From Sulfurospirillum diekertiae (GTDB lineage Bacteria > Campylobacterota > Campylobacteria > Campylobacterales > Sulfurospirillaceae), in contig NZ_CP023275.1 in NCBI RefSeq assembly GCF_002309535.1, positions 868,001-932,000 on the forward strand: a DNA stretch of 64,000 nt, read 5' to 3'. The notes below the pieces were generated by a model. The model worked only from the letters and a program-made list of their open reading frames with translations, made no database searches and had not been told where the DNA came from. The position numbers and the translations under genes were made by a program. Positions 63,119-64,000 of this stretch are shown piece after piece; position 1 is the stretch's first letter, and each line of letters starts with the position of its first letter.

Positions 63119-63754
63119 ATGAAAAGCTTTATTTGTGCAATAGCATTTATGGCTACTATCACACTGTCTTTGAGTGGTTGTGCAACATCGACGCTTCAAA
63201 CTCAAGCCAAGATGACACGAACCATCTCTCTAAGCCCTGATCAGCTTAAAGAAAAGAGTGTTTATCTCAGAGTCACTGGGACTCAGGCTAGCAAGATTGA
63301 GTTAGAAGCACCTTTAAAAAAAGCTTTGCAAGATCGAGGTGTTCATATTGTGGATAACGCCGATGAGGCACGGTTCTATTTACATGTCAATACACTCTTT
63401 GCAGATAACCTCAAAGAAGCAGCAAGATTAGATGTGGCACTCTTTGGTGGTGTCGCAGCGGGTGCTATTGCTACTGTGAATAACAGTGGAGGGGATAGTC
63501 TTCTTATTGGAGTTGGTGTTGCTCTTGCTATGGGTGTTGCAGATCGTGCACTCGCCGATGAAACTTATAGGGCAGTGATTAGTGTGAATCTTAAAGAGAG
63601 AATTACGCCAGAAGGTAATTCACCATGGAGTCATACAAAAGAAGATGAGACACGTCTTTTTATAGAGGCAGTACGAATGGGTCTGAATCTTGAAGAGGCT
63701 AAGCCTATCATGGAAGACAAAGCAGTCTATCAGATTGCAGAAATATTTAAATAA
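63119..63754 (+). CDS. traT: TraT-like surface exclusion lipoprotein
   Basis: 211 aa. Lipobox LSGCATSTL (about 17-22), then the TraT pattern: LRVTGTQASKIELE, LKKALQDRGVHIV, the hydrophobic VALFGGVAAGAIA and GVGVALAMGVADRALADETY, and a C-terminal ETRLFIEAVRMGLNLEEAKP. In F-type plasmids TraT blocks entry of related plasmids and gives serum resistance. Suggests conjugation genes beyond the window. TTTACATGTCAA (63379) is a one-mismatch palindrome relative. Confidence 0.88.
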   Translation: MKSFICAIAFMATITLSLSGCATSTLQTQAKMTRTISLSPDQLKEKSVYLRVTGTQASKIELEAPLKKALQDRGVHIVDNADEARFYLHVNTLFADNLKEAARLDVALFGGVAAGAIATVNNSGGDSLLIGVGVALAMGVADRALADETYRAVISVNLKERITPEGNSPWSHTKEDETRLFIEAVRMGLNLEEAKPIMEDKAVYQIAEIFK

Positions 63755-63787
63755 TCACAACAGATAAAATCAAATCAAGGATCTCGA

Positions 63788-64000
63788 ATGTTCTCTAAAT
63801 CACTTTTCGTTTCAGGAAGTCTAAGTCTACTAGCAATATTAACCCTCAGTGGATGTGGTAGTGCTCCCTATGCAGCAGGACTCAGTTCAGAGTTACCTAT
63901 GCCCAATGATGTACCGGGTAAAATCTTCTATGTAGAAGGTAAAGAAGCATGGCGTTCACCTTCTGGTGGATACAATGCAAAAACCAGAAATATCCATATC
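63788..64000 (+). CDS. Lipoprotein, 5' part (continues beyond the window)
   Basis: 71 codons to the window end. Lipoprotein signal with lipobox LSGCGSAPY (about 23-27). Follows traT by 33 bp in the same direction, probably the same operon. Not identifiable from this part. Confidence 0.75.
   Translation, partial: MFSKSLFVSGSLSLLAILTLSGCGSAPYAAGLSSELPMPNDVPGKIFYVEGKEAWRSPSGGYNAKTRNIHI

Larger units (their letters stand above)
50868..64000. mobile_element. Integrative element 2 (left part), in tandem at the same tRNA end
   Basis: Starts at the second att copy with its own integrase 100 bp inside. Contains a phage-type repressor, a diverged tyrosine recombinase operon, decayed AbiEii, small membrane proteins, HipBA, XRE regulators and lipoproteins including TraT, so it may be a conjugative element. 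No third att copy occurs before the window end, so its right border is not seen. Some right-hand genes could belong to the chromosome; only one near-match of the core palindrome (63379, one internal mismatch) occurs here. Confidence 0.65.

Overview
The window looks like a Campylobacterota chromosome, most likely Sulfurospirillum or a close relative. The reasons are an A+T-rich genome with T-rich promoters, an OprD-type porin, a Rieske/cytochrome b/diheme cytochrome c1 operon of the epsilonproteobacterial kind, a TorA-like reductase paired with a monoheme cytochrome as in Campylobacter, HWRQP-type histidine kinases, and many MCP, PAS, EAL and HD-GYP proteins. The genus is an inference; no rRNA is present.

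Layout. (1) 1-3701: end of an OmpR-type regulator, then an SBP_bac_5 periplasmic binding protein and a histidine kinase, all overlapping. (2) 4050-9977: a second two-component system, a monoheme cytochrome c and a Tat-exported TorA/DorA-type molybdoenzyme; the same three-box direct repeat lies in front of the kinase/regulator pair and in front of the reductase pair. (3) 10130-13052: small cytochrome c plus the bc1 complex (petABC), then an OprD porin. (4) 14.7-39.98 kb: core genes: PAS-EAL, psd, a DbpA-like helicase, a YheO-type regulator, a dehydrogenase, two MCPs, a leucine attenuator leader and leuA, a Tam-like methyltransferase, OsmC, LysE, a REC-REC-PAS-PAS-HD-GYP protein, YebC, a LUD protein, a TAXI-TRAP transporter with DUF1850, YitT, a small beta-barrel, groEL/groES with a CIRCE operator. 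(5) 40188-40264: tRNA-Met(CAU), the attachment site of a 10.6 kb integrative element (40265-50867) closed by a 46-bp tRNA 3'-end duplication. It carries an integrase, an excisionase-like protein, a RepA-like ATPase with an iteron cluster, ArdA, Gp157-like and DUF2958 proteins, an RTX/DUF4214 protein and two cargo genes. (6) 50868 to the window end: a second element in tandem at the same tRNA end, with its own integrase, phage-type repressor, a diverged tyrosine recombinase operon, a decayed AbiEii gene, a run of tiny membrane proteins, HipBA, and lipoproteins including TraT. Its right end is outside the window.

The most striking unexplained signal is the palindrome TTTACATGTAAA. Its 10-bp core TTACATGTAA occurs 21 times (13 perfect 12-mers) between 2.6 and 38.0 kb, inside genes (read as L-H-V or F-T-C-K) as well as between them, often as the centre of longer hairpins between convergent genes. 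It is absent from the two elements and from the 3.7-10 kb two-component/tor region. It behaves like a genome-wide signal (uptake sequence, nucleoid or chromosome-organising site, or terminator seed) that recently acquired DNA lacks.
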